This document shows, one piece after another, positions 17,737 to 26,782 of a DNA stretch of 64,000 bases (position 1 is its first letter; the number at the start of each line of letters is the position of its first letter). The position numbers and the translations under genes were made by a program. Source of the stretch: NBLH01 sp050296515 (GTDB taxonomy: Bacteria; Bacteroidota; Bacteroidia; Bacteroidales; NBLH01). The notes beneath the pieces are model-generated. The model had not been told where the DNA came from. It made no database searches and was given only the letters and a program-made list of their open reading frames with translations. The stretch spans positions 1 through 64,000 of the forward strand of contig JBNKRJ010000134.1 in the NCBI GenBank assembly GCA_050296515.1, written 5' to 3'.

Positions 17737-19140
17737 TTAGTTAGTTGACTTTTCTAAAATCCTGTCTAAAGCCACTTTTGCATTAAAAAACTCCATTACC
17801 GAGCTGTAATAATTACGTTGTGTGGTAAGGTATTGTTCCTGGCTTTGGGTTAAATTAAGGCTTGTAATAATTCCTTCCTTAAATTTAATTGTATTTTTTT
17901 CATGAATCTTTTTAGATAACTCCATACTTTCCTTATTACTTAGATAATTCTTGTAGGCAATTTGGTAGGTATTTAAAGCTGCATCAAATTCAAGAATTAA
18001 ATTTTCACCAACCTGTTCTTTGGTCAATGTAGCTTTTTCAAGTTCCATTTTTGCCTGCTTTACCTTGGCTATCCGCTGACCACTTGTAAAAATAGGGATA
18101 GAGGCAGTAACGCCAATTACATCTTTTGGCATAAAATTAAAAGCGGGAGCATTAAGCTGTTCCTGGTGCTGATAAAATGCTGCAATTGTAGGCAGGTATT
18201 TAGATCTTTCACGTTTTAAGCTTAACGACATAAGCGACTCCTGTACCTGAAGCATTTGATAACTGGTAGACTTGTCAAGTGCAAATTCAGGATTTGAAAG
18301 ATATTCCTCATTCCCTTCTATAACAATTCCGGCTATGCTGTCGATCAATTTTATTTCCTGAGTAAGTTCCATTCCTAATTGTATTTTCAACAATTTTTTC
18401 GAAACATCTATTTGTCCTTCAAGAGAATGGATTAAGGTTTCAAGGTTTGCCAAATTAATTTTAAGTTGGTCAACATCTGTTTCTTCTGTATACCCCTGCT
18501 CGTGCATTTTTGTGATTTCATTAAGCGTTTTATCAACTGCCTGCCTGCTTTCTTCAAGTATCTTTATGTTTTCATCAAGCACTAAAACAGTAAAATAACC
18601 AGCCGACACAGACTCTTTTATCTTTAATTCAGAAAGAACCACATTTTTTTCAGATAATTCTCTATATACTCTGGAGGCCTGTAATCCCACAAGGTATTCG
18701 CCACTAAAAATTAGTTGAGTTACCTTAAAATTGATGGTGGTATTATCAGCCGTCCCTAACTTAACCGGTGGTGGCAATATATAGCTTCCGGTAAGGTCAC
18801 TTCCAGTAACTGTCGTATTTGGATCAAGACTAGTAAAGTCATAATATCCACCAAAACTCATTTCAGGAACTGTAAACTGATGCTGATAAGTTGCTTCAAT
18901 GTTGAACTGAGGTAAACCAATTGCAGTAGTTTCCATCACTTGCTTTTTCGCAATTTCCACATCAATTTTCGATGAACGGACATCTCGGTTGTATTCCAAT
19001 GCATGTTGTTGGGCATCGTTTAAAGTTAACGGAATTGTATCGCCAGGTTGGGTTTCCTGCGCATAAACACCATTAAATAAAATAATTACGGTCACAACAA
19101 AGCTGCATAATCGTAAAATAGTCTTCATTTTCAATTTCAT
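17737..19140 (-). CDS. TolC family outer-membrane efflux protein
   Basis: The 467-residue protein forms the outer-membrane duct of the tripartite pump. It has a signal peptide (about 1-28, ending GVYAQ) and two tandem repeats of the long-helix/beta-strand OEP domain, with recurring coiled-coil regions such as LKINLANLETLIHSLEGQ and the second-repeat motif ILEFDAALNTYQIAYKNY. Its start codon overlaps the TetR stop codon by one base (TAATG); a Met four codons later is an alternative start. The gene order TetR-TolC-HlyD-RND is common in this phylum. Confidence 0.93.
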   Translation of the reverse strand: MKLKMKTILRLCSFVVTVIILFNGVYAQETQPGDTIPLTLNDAQQHALEYNRDVRSSKIDVEIAKKQVMETTAIGLPQFNIEATYQHQFTVPEMSFGGYYDFTSLDPNTTVTGSDLTGSYILPPPVKLGTADNTTINFKVTQLIFSGEYLVGLQASRVYRELSEKNVVLSELKIKESVSAGYFTVLVLDENIKILEESRQAVDKTLNEITKMHEQGYTEETDVDQLKINLANLETLIHSLEGQIDVSKKLLKIQLGMELTQEIKLIDSIAGIVIEGNEEYLSNPEFALDKSTSYQMLQVQESLMSLSLKRERSKYLPTIAAFYQHQEQLNAPAFNFMPKDVIGVTASIPIFTSGQRIAKVKQAKMELEKATLTKEQVGENLILEFDAALNTYQIAYKNYLSNKESMELSKKIHEKNTIKFKEGIITSLNLTQSQEQYLTTQRNYYSSVMEFFNAKVALDRILEKSTN

Positions 19141-19781
19141 TATAAATTTATATTTAGTTTTATGTAATCGGATTTCATTTTTTGTATTACCTTTTCAAGC
19201 TCAATCAGTCCTTTTTCAGTTGCAATTCCCCGAACATGATAATTGAAAATTTCAATAAAGGAGGCAGGCTTTATCATTTCTTCAATAGTCAGGAAATCGT
19301 TTTCAAAGGTATTTTCAACCCGTTGAACCTGTAATTTGGCAATAAGTTCGACATTTATCTCCTCCCGGTATAAACCTTCTTCAATTCCCTTTTTCAGGTT
19401 GTTCGAATAATTTTCCATTAGTTTTTGTCTTCTGAGCTGATGCATTCGCTGATGTACTACGGGATAATACTTTCGTAAATCATATTCCGAAGTAGGGCTG
19501 TATTCTTTAAATATCTGAATCACCACCTTATGTACCTGGTAAATTTCATCAATTGCATTTTCGTAGGTTGTTATAAGCTTGCTTAAACAGGATTCTTTCT
19601 CTTCAAATTCGGAGTCGACAATCAACTCTACCAATTCGGTTTTATCTTTCACATGTTGATACAGCGTTTTTTTCGATATCCCCAGTTCGCGAGAAATATC
19701 GTCCATGGTCACGCTTTTGATACCATACCTTGTAAAAAGTTGATTCACTTTTTTTGCAATATTTTTTAATTCTTCATTCAT
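19140..19781 (-). CDS. TetR family repressor of the efflux operon
   Basis: I choose the internal Met, giving 213 residues, because upstream codons would lie in the promoter. The N-terminal HTH is clear: VTMDDISRELGISKKTLYQH (about 23-42), standard for TetR regulators. The C-terminal ligand/dimer domain is diverged. It is the first gene of the operon and probably represses it. A palindrome-like site CCAA-N7-TTGG sits between the -33 and -7 elements of its promoter. The -7 element ends six bases before the ATG, so the mRNA would be nearly leaderless. Confidence 0.9.
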   Translation of the reverse strand: MNEELKNIAKKVNQLFTRYGIKSVTMDDISRELGISKKTLYQHVKDKTELVELIVDSEFEEKESCLSKLITTYENAIDEIYQVHKVVIQIFKEYSPTSEYDLRKYYPVVHQRMHQLRRQKLMENYSNNLKKGIEEGLYREEINVELIAKLQVQRVENTFENDFLTIEEMIKPASFIEIFNYHVRGIATEKGLIELEKVIQKMKSDYIKLNINL

Positions 19782-19786
19782 GGTTG

Positions 19787-19818
19787 CAAAAGTACACCAA
19801 GAAAACTTTGGAAACAAT
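19787..19818 (-). promoter_or_regulatory. Promoter of the efflux operon with embedded operator-like site
   Basis: On the minus strand, ATTG (19815-19818), a 20-bp spacer, then TACTTTTG (19787-19794) fits the Bacteroidota promoter pattern with one -33 mismatch. The spacer holds CCAAGAAAACTTTGG (19797-19811). A related inverted block AAAAGTTTTCTTAG lies just beyond (19829-19842). TetR binding is inferred. Confidence 0.5.
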
Positions 19819-19899
19819 TTATTGCTTAAAAGTTTTCTTAGTATTTGTATTAAATAATGTTAGAAAGGTTCTAAAGTTTTTAAAGGTGTCAAAAATAGG

Positions 19900-20034
19900 A
19901 TGATAAAAAACCACATTATTGTTAATTTCGGTGAAGCGGAAAAATTTACCGATGAATTAATAAAATTGACGAATGCATTACTGAATGGTAATAAAAAATA
20001 TTGTATGGCTGGTTGTTTTCTCGTACAGCAGTAA
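19900..20034 (+). CDS. Short ORF of doubtful status beside the efflux operon
   Basis: A 44-codon ATG frame (begins MIKNHIIVNFGEAEKF, ends FLVQQ) is divergent from the TetR gene and shares its operator-like region. It has reasonable amino-acid composition but no family I recognise. It lies directly upstream of a decayed RND fragment, so it may be a leftover of a lost divergent operon. Confidence 0.25.
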   Translation: MIKNHIIVNFGEAEKFTDELIKLTNALLNGNKKYCMAGCFLVQQ

Positions 20035-20084
20035 GGTATTACCTCCCTACAAACCAATAGCTCAATTTACAAAGTGAAAACACC

Positions 20085-20333
20085 TTGTATGCGCAGGGGA
20101 ATTGTTGCCAAATCGGGTTAAACATTAATTTTGTAACCATGTTTACTAAATTTAAACCCAATATTTTTATGGCTGGCGATAATGCAGCCCTCCGGAGTTC
20201 AATGGCCTTAACAGTTGTTTTTAGTTTAGCCTCCACTATCTTCTTAACACTGATTATTGTTCCGGCCAGGTATTTAATTGCAAATAAAGCAAAAGCAAAA
20301 CTAAAAGCAATTAACAGAAAAAGTAAAAATTAA
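20085..20333 (+). pseudogene. C-terminal fragment of an RND efflux pump
   Basis: From about 20109 the frame aligns without gaps to the last helix region of RND pumps, including the intact pump at 13.2 kb. IGLNINFVTMF matches IGFNIDFVGLF, KPNIFMAGDN matches SPNIHFGGDN, and IFLTLIIVPARYLI matches TFLTLIFIPVMYYI. Only about 70 of more than 1000 residues remain, ending in a Lys-rich tail and a normal stop codon with a terminator. It is on the opposite strand to the intact operon, and the sequence differs too much for a recent duplication. The fragment marks a deleted second pump. Confidence 0.8.
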
Positions 20334-20351
20334 AAAAAATAAAGACAGACA

Positions 20352-20383
20352 TAAAAAAAACAGGCTTCGAGCCTATTTTTTTG
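20352..20383 (+). terminator. Terminator of the decayed RND pump
   Basis: AGGCT-TCG-AGCCT is flanked by a long A-run and a T-run, a compact intrinsic terminator 20 bases past the fragment's stop codon. Its survival supports the idea that a full operon once ended here. Confidence 0.8.
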
Positions 20384-20817
20384 TTTTTTATAATTTAACT
20401 ATCTCTTCTCAATAAAATTCAGCCACCAACACCCCCTTGCTTTATAACAGACTTTCTATCAAATAGTTAAATGCTAAAATACTTCTATTGTGCCTGATTT
20501 AGCAGCTTTAGTGATTTTGATATCCATGTCGGGATAATCTCATTTTATTTTAACATATTTTTACATTCCCCTTCAGGATACACATTTAATATCTTAATTG
20601 TCAATATATTACACCTAAAAAAGGGTTCGAATTAGGCTTCGACTCACTTTTAATCATGGCCAGATAGTGCTAGTTAGTAAAATTTAATATTCTAAGTATA
20701 AAACTAATTTTTTAGGGGATAGAATACATATTTATGTATTTTTTACAAGTATTTGGATGTTTTTTAAGGGGTTTAACTTTAATAAAATGTTTTTTAACAC
20801 TTTTTTAACAAAAAATG
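20384..20817. other. Gene-free AT-rich spacer
   Basis: About 430 bases with no ORF of note on either strand and no strong repeat. I see nothing assignable until the promoter of the secreted protein gene at its right end. Confidence 0.5.
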
Positions 20818-20849
20818 TTTGGTGCGAATGAAATTTATGTTTATTTTTG
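20818..20849 (+). promoter_or_regulatory. Bacteroidota-type promoter, perfect match
   Basis: TTTG (20818-20821), a 20-bp spacer, then TATTTTTG (20842-20849). The expected start is about 45 bases upstream of the ATG of the secreted protein gene at 20903. Confidence 0.7.
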
Positions 20850-20902
20850 TCGTGTAATTAATTTTAAAAGTTAAACAAAAGTCAAACTAAAATTTAAAGC
20901 TT

Positions 20903-21487
20903 ATGAAAACTACTATCAAATTAATATCAGCAGTTGCAATATTATTAAGTGCAACCTTAGTATCTGCCACTCAACCAAATATTCAAATATTGGCAGACAA
21001 TTCTTTCGTTTTATCTATAAATGAAATTAAATCGGAAATTAAAATTAGTATTAAGGATAAATACGGATATAAACTTTATAAGAAGAATGTAACAACAGAG
21101 GATGGAAAATTTCTTCAAAAATTTAGTTTCTCTAATTTACCAGATGGAACTTACAAATTAGAAATTGAAGATGACCTAAAAGTAGTTCTGCTTTCAATTG
21201 ATGTGACGGATAATAAAATTGTAAGCAAGGAAATTGCTAATGAAAAAGTATTTAAACCTGTTGTATATAAAAAGGGCGAAAATGTTTATGTGAGTAAATT
21301 TTCTCCAGAAAAAGAACCATTAAAAGTGGTTATTTATGACAACAATTATGATGTGGTTTATAAAGAAACCCTTGATGGAAAAATTGATTTGGCCAGAGTT
21401 TACGCATTTCCGAAATCTGGCGATTATACAATTGCTTTAGAAAGCAATAACACAACTTATGAACATACTGTTTCCATAAATAAGTAG
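20903..21487 (+). CDS. Secreted beta-sandwich protein (DUF3244-like)
   Basis: The 194-residue product has a signal peptide (1-22, ending VSATQ). The mature part shows two repeats of a short Ig-like pattern: a strand, a turn, then a closing NLPDGTYKLEIEDD or FPKSGDYTIALESN segment. This is the style of small secreted Bacteroidota proteins such as DUF3244, although I cannot confirm the family. It is not a canonical type IX C-terminal signal. It has its own perfect promoter and terminator, so it is monocistronic and probably well expressed. Confidence 0.82.
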   Translation: MKTTIKLISAVAILLSATLVSATQPNIQILADNSFVLSINEIKSEIKISIKDKYGYKLYKKNVTTEDGKFLQKFSFSNLPDGTYKLEIEDDLKVVLLSIDVTDNKIVSKEIANEKVFKPVVYKKGENVYVSKFSPEKEPLKVVIYDNNYDVVYKETLDGKIDLARVYAFPKSGDYTIALESNNTTYEHTVSINK

Positions 21488-21508
21488 TTGATTAATTAAT
21501 TGAAGAGG

Positions 21509-21536
21509 AAAAGGCTGTCGAATTCGACAGCCTTTT
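21509..21536 (+). terminator. Strong intrinsic terminator
   Basis: AAAAGGCTGTCGAATTCGACAGCCTTTTT is nearly a perfect palindrome, with a GC-rich stem followed by five T. It is 21 bases past the stop codon and also faces the 3' end of glnS. Confidence 0.9.
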
Positions 21537-21589
21537 TGTTTATAGGATGATAATCAATCCATATTTTTCCTTCCAATTTTATCTAAAAT

Positions 21590-23293
21590 TTACTTATTCT
21601 GTTCCTTTGCCCAGCTATCTTTTAATGTAACAGTTCTGTTAAACACCGGCTTTTCATGGGTAGAATCTTTATCTACGCAAAAATACCCCTTTCGCTCAAA
21701 CTGAAACTTTTCTTCAGCTTTTGCCTCCAAAACGACTGGTTCCAGCTTCGCATTTTCAATTATTTGCAGTGAATCTGGGTTCAAATAATCTAAAAAGGTT
21801 TTACCTTCTTTATCATTTGAAGGATCTTCTACATTAAACAAGCGATCATATAAGCGGACTTCCGAATCCACAGCATGTTTTGCCGAAACCCAATGCAAGG
21901 TCGCCTTTACTTTTCTTCCATCCGGAGATTTTCCACCTTTGGATTCAGGATCATAGGTGCAATGTATTTCAGTAATATTGCCCTCTGCATCTTTTACAAC
22001 ATCAGTACAAGTTACAAAATAAGCATATCGCAATCGTACTTCTCTACCAATTCCTAAGCGGAAAAACTTTCGTGGAGGATTTTCCATAAAATCTTCTCGC
22101 TCAATAAACAACTCTCTGGAAAACGGAACTTTTCTGCTTCCTTTGCTCTCATCTTCAGGGTTATTTATTGCATCAAGAAGCTCCTCCTTGTTTTCAGGAT
22201 AATTAGTAATAATAACCTTAACAGGATCTAAAACTCCCATTACCCGATTCGCTCGTTTGTTTAAATCCTCACGAATGCTATGTTCAAGTAGAGCAACATC
22301 AATAAAACCATCTCGTTTTGCCACTCCAACCTTCTCTGAAAAATTACGGATAGATTCAGGTGTGTAGCCTCTTCTTCTGTAGCCCGAAATTGTAGGCATA
22401 CGGGGATCGTCCCAGCCTCTAACATGCTTTTCCTGAACCAGTTGCAGCAATTTTCGCTTACTCATAATTGAGTAAGTAAGATTTAAACGAGCAAACTCAA
22501 TTTGCCTTGGTCTGTACTCATCAATTGCCAACTCGTCAATAAACCAATTATATAATGGTCTGTGTACTTCAAATTCAAGAGTACAAAGTGAATGTGTTAT
22601 TCCTTCAAAATAGTCAGACTGACCATGTGCAAAATCATACATAGGATAAATACACCACTTATTACCAGTTCTATGGTGCTCTGCATATTTAATTCGATAC
22701 AAAATAGGATCACGCATGTGCATGTTTGGTGATGCCATGTCTATTTTTGCGCGCAAAAGGTATTTCCCCTCCTCAAACTCACCTTTTTTCATGCGTTCAA
22801 ACAAGTCCAGGTTTTCATCCACTGTCCGATTTCTAAAAGGACTGTCTTTTCCTGCTTCCGTTGGTGTGCCTTTGTATTGACGCATTTCTTCAGGCGTTTG
22901 TTCACAAACATATGCCTTTCCTTTTCTTATTAATTGTACTGCAAACTCATACAATTTATCAAAATAATCTGATGTAAACCTGGGTTCTCCTTCCCATTTG
23001 AACCCCAACCATTTAATGTCTTCCTGTATCGATTCTACATACTCAACATCTTCCTTTACAGGATTGGTATCATCAAACCTTAAGTTACATTTGCCTTTAT
23101 ATTTCTCTGCAACACCAAAGTTTAAACAAATTGATTTAGCATGCCCAATATGTAAATACCCATTAGGTTCGGGAGGAAAACGTGTGTAAATATTTCCACC
23201 GTGTTTACCTTCCTTAATATCTTGTTCTAAAATATTCTCAATGAAGTTGAGTGATTTTTTAACTTCCTTATTCCCAGATTCTTTTTCTGTCAT
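21590..23293 (-). CDS. glnS: Glutaminyl-tRNA synthetase
   Basis: This class I synthetase charges tRNA-Gln directly. The 567-residue protein shows the HIGH motif in PEPNGYLHIGHAKS (HIGH at 48-51), the GlnRS catalytic-core motifs and the KMSKS equivalent IMSKRKL (about 275-281), followed by two anticodon-binding beta barrels. Length matches bacterial GlnRS, and features such as DPVKVIITNYPE in the barrel domain separate it from GluRS. Its presence implies this lineage does not depend solely on GatCAB transamidation for Gln-tRNA. Single gene. Confidence 0.97.
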   Translation of the reverse strand: MTEKESGNKEVKKSLNFIENILEQDIKEGKHGGNIYTRFPPEPNGYLHIGHAKSICLNFGVAEKYKGKCNLRFDDTNPVKEDVEYVESIQEDIKWLGFKWEGEPRFTSDYFDKLYEFAVQLIRKGKAYVCEQTPEEMRQYKGTPTEAGKDSPFRNRTVDENLDLFERMKKGEFEEGKYLLRAKIDMASPNMHMRDPILYRIKYAEHHRTGNKWCIYPMYDFAHGQSDYFEGITHSLCTLEFEVHRPLYNWFIDELAIDEYRPRQIEFARLNLTYSIMSKRKLLQLVQEKHVRGWDDPRMPTISGYRRRGYTPESIRNFSEKVGVAKRDGFIDVALLEHSIREDLNKRANRVMGVLDPVKVIITNYPENKEELLDAINNPEDESKGSRKVPFSRELFIEREDFMENPPRKFFRLGIGREVRLRYAYFVTCTDVVKDAEGNITEIHCTYDPESKGGKSPDGRKVKATLHWVSAKHAVDSEVRLYDRLFNVEDPSNDKEGKTFLDYLNPDSLQIIENAKLEPVVLEAKAEEKFQFERKGYFCVDKDSTHEKPVFNRTVTLKDSWAKEQNK

Positions 23294-23324
23294 CTTTATT
23301 CCTTCATATTTTACACAAACTGCA

Positions 23325-23332
23325 AAAATAAA
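23325..23332 (-). promoter_or_regulatory. -7-like element of glnS
   Basis: On the minus strand this reads TATTTTTG, a full match to TAnnTTTG, 31 bases before the start codon. No TTTG is visible at the -33 position. Confidence 0.4.
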
Positions 23333-23474
23333 AGTTATTATTTAGATTTTACACCATTTTCACAGATTTTTAGCATCATTACTTAATTATTAAACTCCTT
23401 ATTTATCAAACATTTACACTACTACAAGGTAAATATTAAGATGTTAATTACATTTAAATCAACAATTGTTTTAT

Positions 23475-23527
23475 TATCTTTGCAATCCTTTTTGCCTTGA
23501 TAAATGAATAACAAAAGAGGCAGGATT
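23475..23527 (+). promoter_or_regulatory. -7-like element and leader hairpin before the AAA ATPase
   Basis: TATCTTTG (23475-23482) matches the -7 consensus. The leader then folds: AATCCT (23484-23489) and GCCT (23494-23497) pair with AGGC (23518-23521) and AGGATT (23522-23527), around a loop. The stem starts right at the predicted 5' end, a layout that can stabilise an mRNA. Confidence 0.4.
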
Positions 23528-23553
23528 TTAGTAATAATAACAGATGAAAGAGA

Positions 23554-24681
23554 ATGGGGCAGGCGAAAAAAAAACTCAACAACCAAATAATTCCGCTAAT
23601 AAATAAAGAAAAACAACTTAATAATTTTAATGTTTTTTCTTCATATGATGACGAGATTCATCCTGGTAGAATATTTGTTCATTTATATAGTGAACTTTAT
23701 GACACTTATTCAGTTTTTGGCAATATAAACATAGAACTGTTTATCAAAAACCTTGAAAAAATTCATCATATTGATTCTACAGACTATATTATTAAGGAAG
23801 AATTTTCAAAAAGGAAAAAAGTAGACGAAATTGATTACAACAGTTGTACTTATTTGATAAAACTCAAGGAAAAATTACTACTGTACATTACCAATTACAA
23901 AATTGTTTTTTATTATGCGACATCGACAAATTTCGATGATATAAAGGAAGTAATTTCACTTGTAAAGCAAAGCAAAAAAGAGAAAAAGCATAAAAGAAAA
24001 TTCTATATGATTTCTGCCAATTCTCATTCTGAGTTTGGCTTGGAATTCAGAAAGTTCAACATCAAGAAACAGGAAATTGATTTAACCGAGAATTATAACG
24101 ATGATTTTGTTGAAGTTGATGAAACCATCAGGAATTTTTTAAATAAAGACAAGCTCAATGGGTTGGTTTTGCTACATGGCAAATACGGCACAGGAAAAAC
24201 CTCCTATATTCGTAACCTAATGAGTACTGTAAATAAACGCTTTATCTTTTTGCCTGTCAACATGATGGAATCAATTAGTTCTCCTAATTTTCTTCCATTT
24301 ATTTCTAAATACAATAACAGCATACTTATTCTTGAAGATTGCGAAACCATTGTTAAACAGCGTGAAAGTGGAAACTCAGATAGTGCATTGGTTAATTTAC
24401 TAAATTTAGGTGACGGTTTGCTCTCCGATGCTCTGTCAATAAAACTAATTTGCACTTTTAATGCAGATATCAAGCAAATAGATCAGGCAATACTTAGAAA
24501 AGGCCGATTAATTGCCAGATATGAATTTAAAGAACTTAGTATTGAAAAAGTAAACAAGCTTTACGAAAAAATTGGAGTTAGTGAAAAGGTAGACCAACCT
24601 AAAACTCTAGCCGAAGTTTATAACCATAATACAAAAGAGTTTGATAATCAGCACGCAGGGAAAAAGATTGGTTTTAAGTAG
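23554..24681 (+). CDS. AAA family ATPase with an unknown N-terminal domain
   Basis: The 375-residue protein has an N-terminal domain of about 190 residues that I do not recognise (hydrophilic, with a Lys-rich stretch KQSKKEKKHKRKF). An AAA module follows: Walker A GKYGTGKTS (209-217), Walker B ILILEDCE (about 258-265), sensor-1-like CTFNAD and an arginine-finger-like RKGRL (about 315), as in BCS1/FtsH-type AAA proteins. It likely remodels or disassembles a protein. The C-terminal tail (about 345-375) is polar. It lies upstream of, and in the same direction as, the receiver-PP2C gene, 180 bases apart. Cellular role unknown. Confidence 0.8.
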   Translation: MGQAKKKLNNQIIPLINKEKQLNNFNVFSSYDDEIHPGRIFVHLYSELYDTYSVFGNINIELFIKNLEKIHHIDSTDYIIKEEFSKRKKVDEIDYNSCTYLIKLKEKLLLYITNYKIVFYYATSTNFDDIKEVISLVKQSKKEKKHKRKFYMISANSHSEFGLEFRKFNIKKQEIDLTENYNDDFVEVDETIRNFLNKDKLNGLVLLHGKYGTGKTSYIRNLMSTVNKRFIFLPVNMMESISSPNFLPFISKYNNSILILEDCETIVKQRESGNSDSALVNLLNLGDGLLSDALSIKLICTFNADIKQIDQAILRKGRLIARYEFKELSIEKVNKLYEKIGVSEKVDQPKTLAEVYNHNTKEFDNQHAGKKIGFK

Positions 24682-24864
24682 ACAGTTAATCTAAAAAAAT
24701 AGAAATAAGTTAAGATTTATTTAATTATTTAATCTTTCTCAATTTTACAATTAAATTGTTATCTTTATTTCTAATAAACGAACTGCTAAAAAAACAGCTT
24801 GCAAATACAAAATAGCTTTGCTATGTTTGTATAAAATCAGTTAAAGTCTGGAGAAACTCTGATA

Positions 24865-26073
24865 ATGAGAATATTAATAGTTGATGATGAGCCAATTAAT
24901 GTGCTTCTGTTGGAGAGTCTGCTAAAAAATAAGTATGACACTACATCAGCTGAAAATGGACTTGAGGCCTATAATAAAATTGTTGAATCACCGCCAGATA
25001 TAGTCCTCCTTGATATTCTCATGCCTTATATGGACGGTTTTGAAACGCTTGAAAAAATCAAAACCAATAAAAACCTTGCAAATACCATCGTAATTATGGT
25101 AACAGCTAAGGTTGAGAAAGATGATGTGAAAAAAGCAATGTTACTGGGAGCTGATGATTACATTAAAAAACCAATTGATGCAACTGAGCTATACACAAAA
25201 ATAGATATTCATGCAAGGCTAAAAAAATCAGAAGAGCAAATCATGGAATATCAGGTATATGCCAATATTCATGAAAGCATGATTTCTGCTCAGCGAATTC
25301 AACAATCACTACTTCCTGATAAACAAAACTTCACACGAATCTTCCCAAATTCGTTTACCTTATTTAAACCAAGGGACATGATTGGTGGTGATTTTTATTT
25401 TGTTTCGCAGAAACTCAATAAAAAATTTATCTGCGTTTCAGATTCTACCGGACATGGAGTACCTGCTGCCATGATATCTATTTTGGCTTACATGGAATTA
25501 AGTTGGATAGTTAATAAATCGAACATTAGTAATCCACTTCAAGTAGCAAGCAATCTTAGAGCAGAGCTGCTGAATCATCTAGGACAATCTTCTGATACTT
25601 ATGCATCAAGCAACGGACTTGATGCGATATTTTGTGAATTTGATGAGCAAAAACAGATCTTAAATTTTGTGGGTGCCGGCCGTCCGATAATCATTGTAAG
25701 AAAAGACCAAAACTACATTACTATAAACAAGCAAAAGGTAAATCCAGTAATTCATAATGACGATTATTACTTGTTTTACATACGAGGCGACTTTACTACA
25801 TTAGATTTGGAATCTGTTGCAAATCAGTTAAATAACCACGAAATTGAATTAAAAAAAGAGGATGTGGTTTACTTATACTCAGATGGAATTACTGATCAAT
25901 TTGGAGGTGCCGAAGAAAAGAAATTTTCGAAAAAAAGGTTAATGGAGCTTATATTAAGCTGTCAAGGAAAATCATTGAAATCTCAAAAACTTATTTTGTA
26001 TAAAGAACTTGATAAATGGACCATAAACCACGAACAAACTGACGATATTGTGGTTATAGGTATCCAGGTTTAA
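24865..26073 (+). CDS. Response regulator with PP2C-type phosphatase output (RsbU-like)
   Basis: This 402-residue protein fuses an N-terminal CheY-like receiver to a SpoIIE/RsbU-type Ser/Thr phosphatase. The receiver (1-120) has the acidic DDE pocket (LIVDDEP), the phospho-acceptor Asp50 in VLLDILMP and the conserved Lys in MVTAKV. The phosphatase (about 170-400) has the metal-binding IGGDFY, SDSTGHGVPAAM and YLYSDGITDQFGG motifs and a final DDIVVIGIQV. Such proteins usually dephosphorylate an anti-sigma-factor antagonist in partner-switching pathways. No histidine kinase, STAS or anti-sigma gene is adjacent, so partners are elsewhere. Confidence 0.93.
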   Translation: MRILIVDDEPINVLLLESLLKNKYDTTSAENGLEAYNKIVESPPDIVLLDILMPYMDGFETLEKIKTNKNLANTIVIMVTAKVEKDDVKKAMLLGADDYIKKPIDATELYTKIDIHARLKKSEEQIMEYQVYANIHESMISAQRIQQSLLPDKQNFTRIFPNSFTLFKPRDMIGGDFYFVSQKLNKKFICVSDSTGHGVPAAMISILAYMELSWIVNKSNISNPLQVASNLRAELLNHLGQSSDTYASSNGLDAIFCEFDEQKQILNFVGAGRPIIIVRKDQNYITINKQKVNPVIHNDDYYLFYIRGDFTTLDLESVANQLNNHEIELKKEDVVYLYSDGITDQFGGAEEKKFSKKRLMELILSCQGKSLKSQKLILYKELDKWTINHEQTDDIVVIGIQV

Positions 26074-26074
26074 A

Positions 26075-26782
26075 TCATTTAATACGTGCTAACTTTTTTA
26101 TTGAATCAAGTTTTAAAATACGTATTTTCCGTCCGTTTAACTCAATATACTTATCTGCTTTAAATTCTGATAACAAGCGAATTACAGACTCAGTGGCAGT
26201 TCCAACCAAATTTGCAAGTTCTTCTCTGGTCAGGCTAACTTTTAAATAGTTTTGCTCATCAAGATCAAAAGTATCTCTTAATAATACTAAAATTTCTGCT
26301 AATCGCTCTCTTACTGTTTTTTGTGCAATATCAATAATAAATTTATTTGCCTCTCCAAGTTCTTTCAACGAAACTTTTAATACTTCCATCGAAAACTCAT
26401 TGTTCTCTTTTACAAGATCAATAAAGAGGTTTGCCGGAATAAAACATAGAACAGCATCATCAATTACTTTGGCAGTAGTGTCAGCCAATTCCTGACTAAG
26501 AATAGAACGAAAACCAATAATTTCACCCGCTTTCGCAAAACGAATAATCTTTTCACGTCCGTCAATTCCTGTTTTGTATAATTTTACAATTCCTTTATTA
26601 ACGCAATATATCCCACTAATCCTGTTTCTCTCATGATAGATTATATTTCCCCTTTTGTAATAATTGCATCCCTTTTCAAAAGTCAGGATGTTCAGTTCGT
26701 CTTTAGTAAGATGTCTGAATATGGAATTAAATGAAAAACAATCACTACAAACAGGAATATTCTCCAGATTTCTCATTGCCAT
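26075..26782 (-). CDS. Crp/Fnr family transcription regulator
   Basis: The 235-residue protein has an N-terminal cyclic-nucleotide-binding-like barrel (about 28-145, with the strand pattern GNIIYHERNRISGIYCVNKG) and a C-terminal winged helix with LTREELANLVGTATESVIR (about 184-202). A CxxC near the N-terminus (CSDC, about 9-12) resembles FNR-type regulators, but I do not see the full four-Cys pattern, so an iron-sulfur sensor is uncertain. The OsmC-family gene is divergent to it and could be a target, as could the phosphatase gene it meets tail to tail, one base apart. Confidence 0.92.
   Translation of the reverse strand: MAMRNLENIPVCSDCFSFNSIFRHLTKDELNILTFEKGCNYYKRGNIIYHERNRISGIYCVNKGIVKLYKTGIDGREKIIRFAKAGEIIGFRSILSQELADTTAKVIDDAVLCFIPANLFIDLVKENNEFSMEVLKVSLKELGEANKFIIDIAQKTVRERLAEILVLLRDTFDLDEQNYLKVSLTREELANLVGTATESVIRLLSEFKADKYIELNGRKIRILKLDSIKKLARIK

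Noticed and set aside
23543..23605. Alternative ATG upstream of the AAA ATPase gene
   Set aside because: It opens a frame of about 20 codons that is out of frame with the ATPase and stops soon. A frameshift in the A9 run at 23565-23573 would be needed to join them; there is no support for that.
24741..24864. Possible promoter TATCTTTA before the receiver-PP2C gene
   Set aside because: One mismatch in the most conserved base of the -7 motif and no -33 element; too weak to list.
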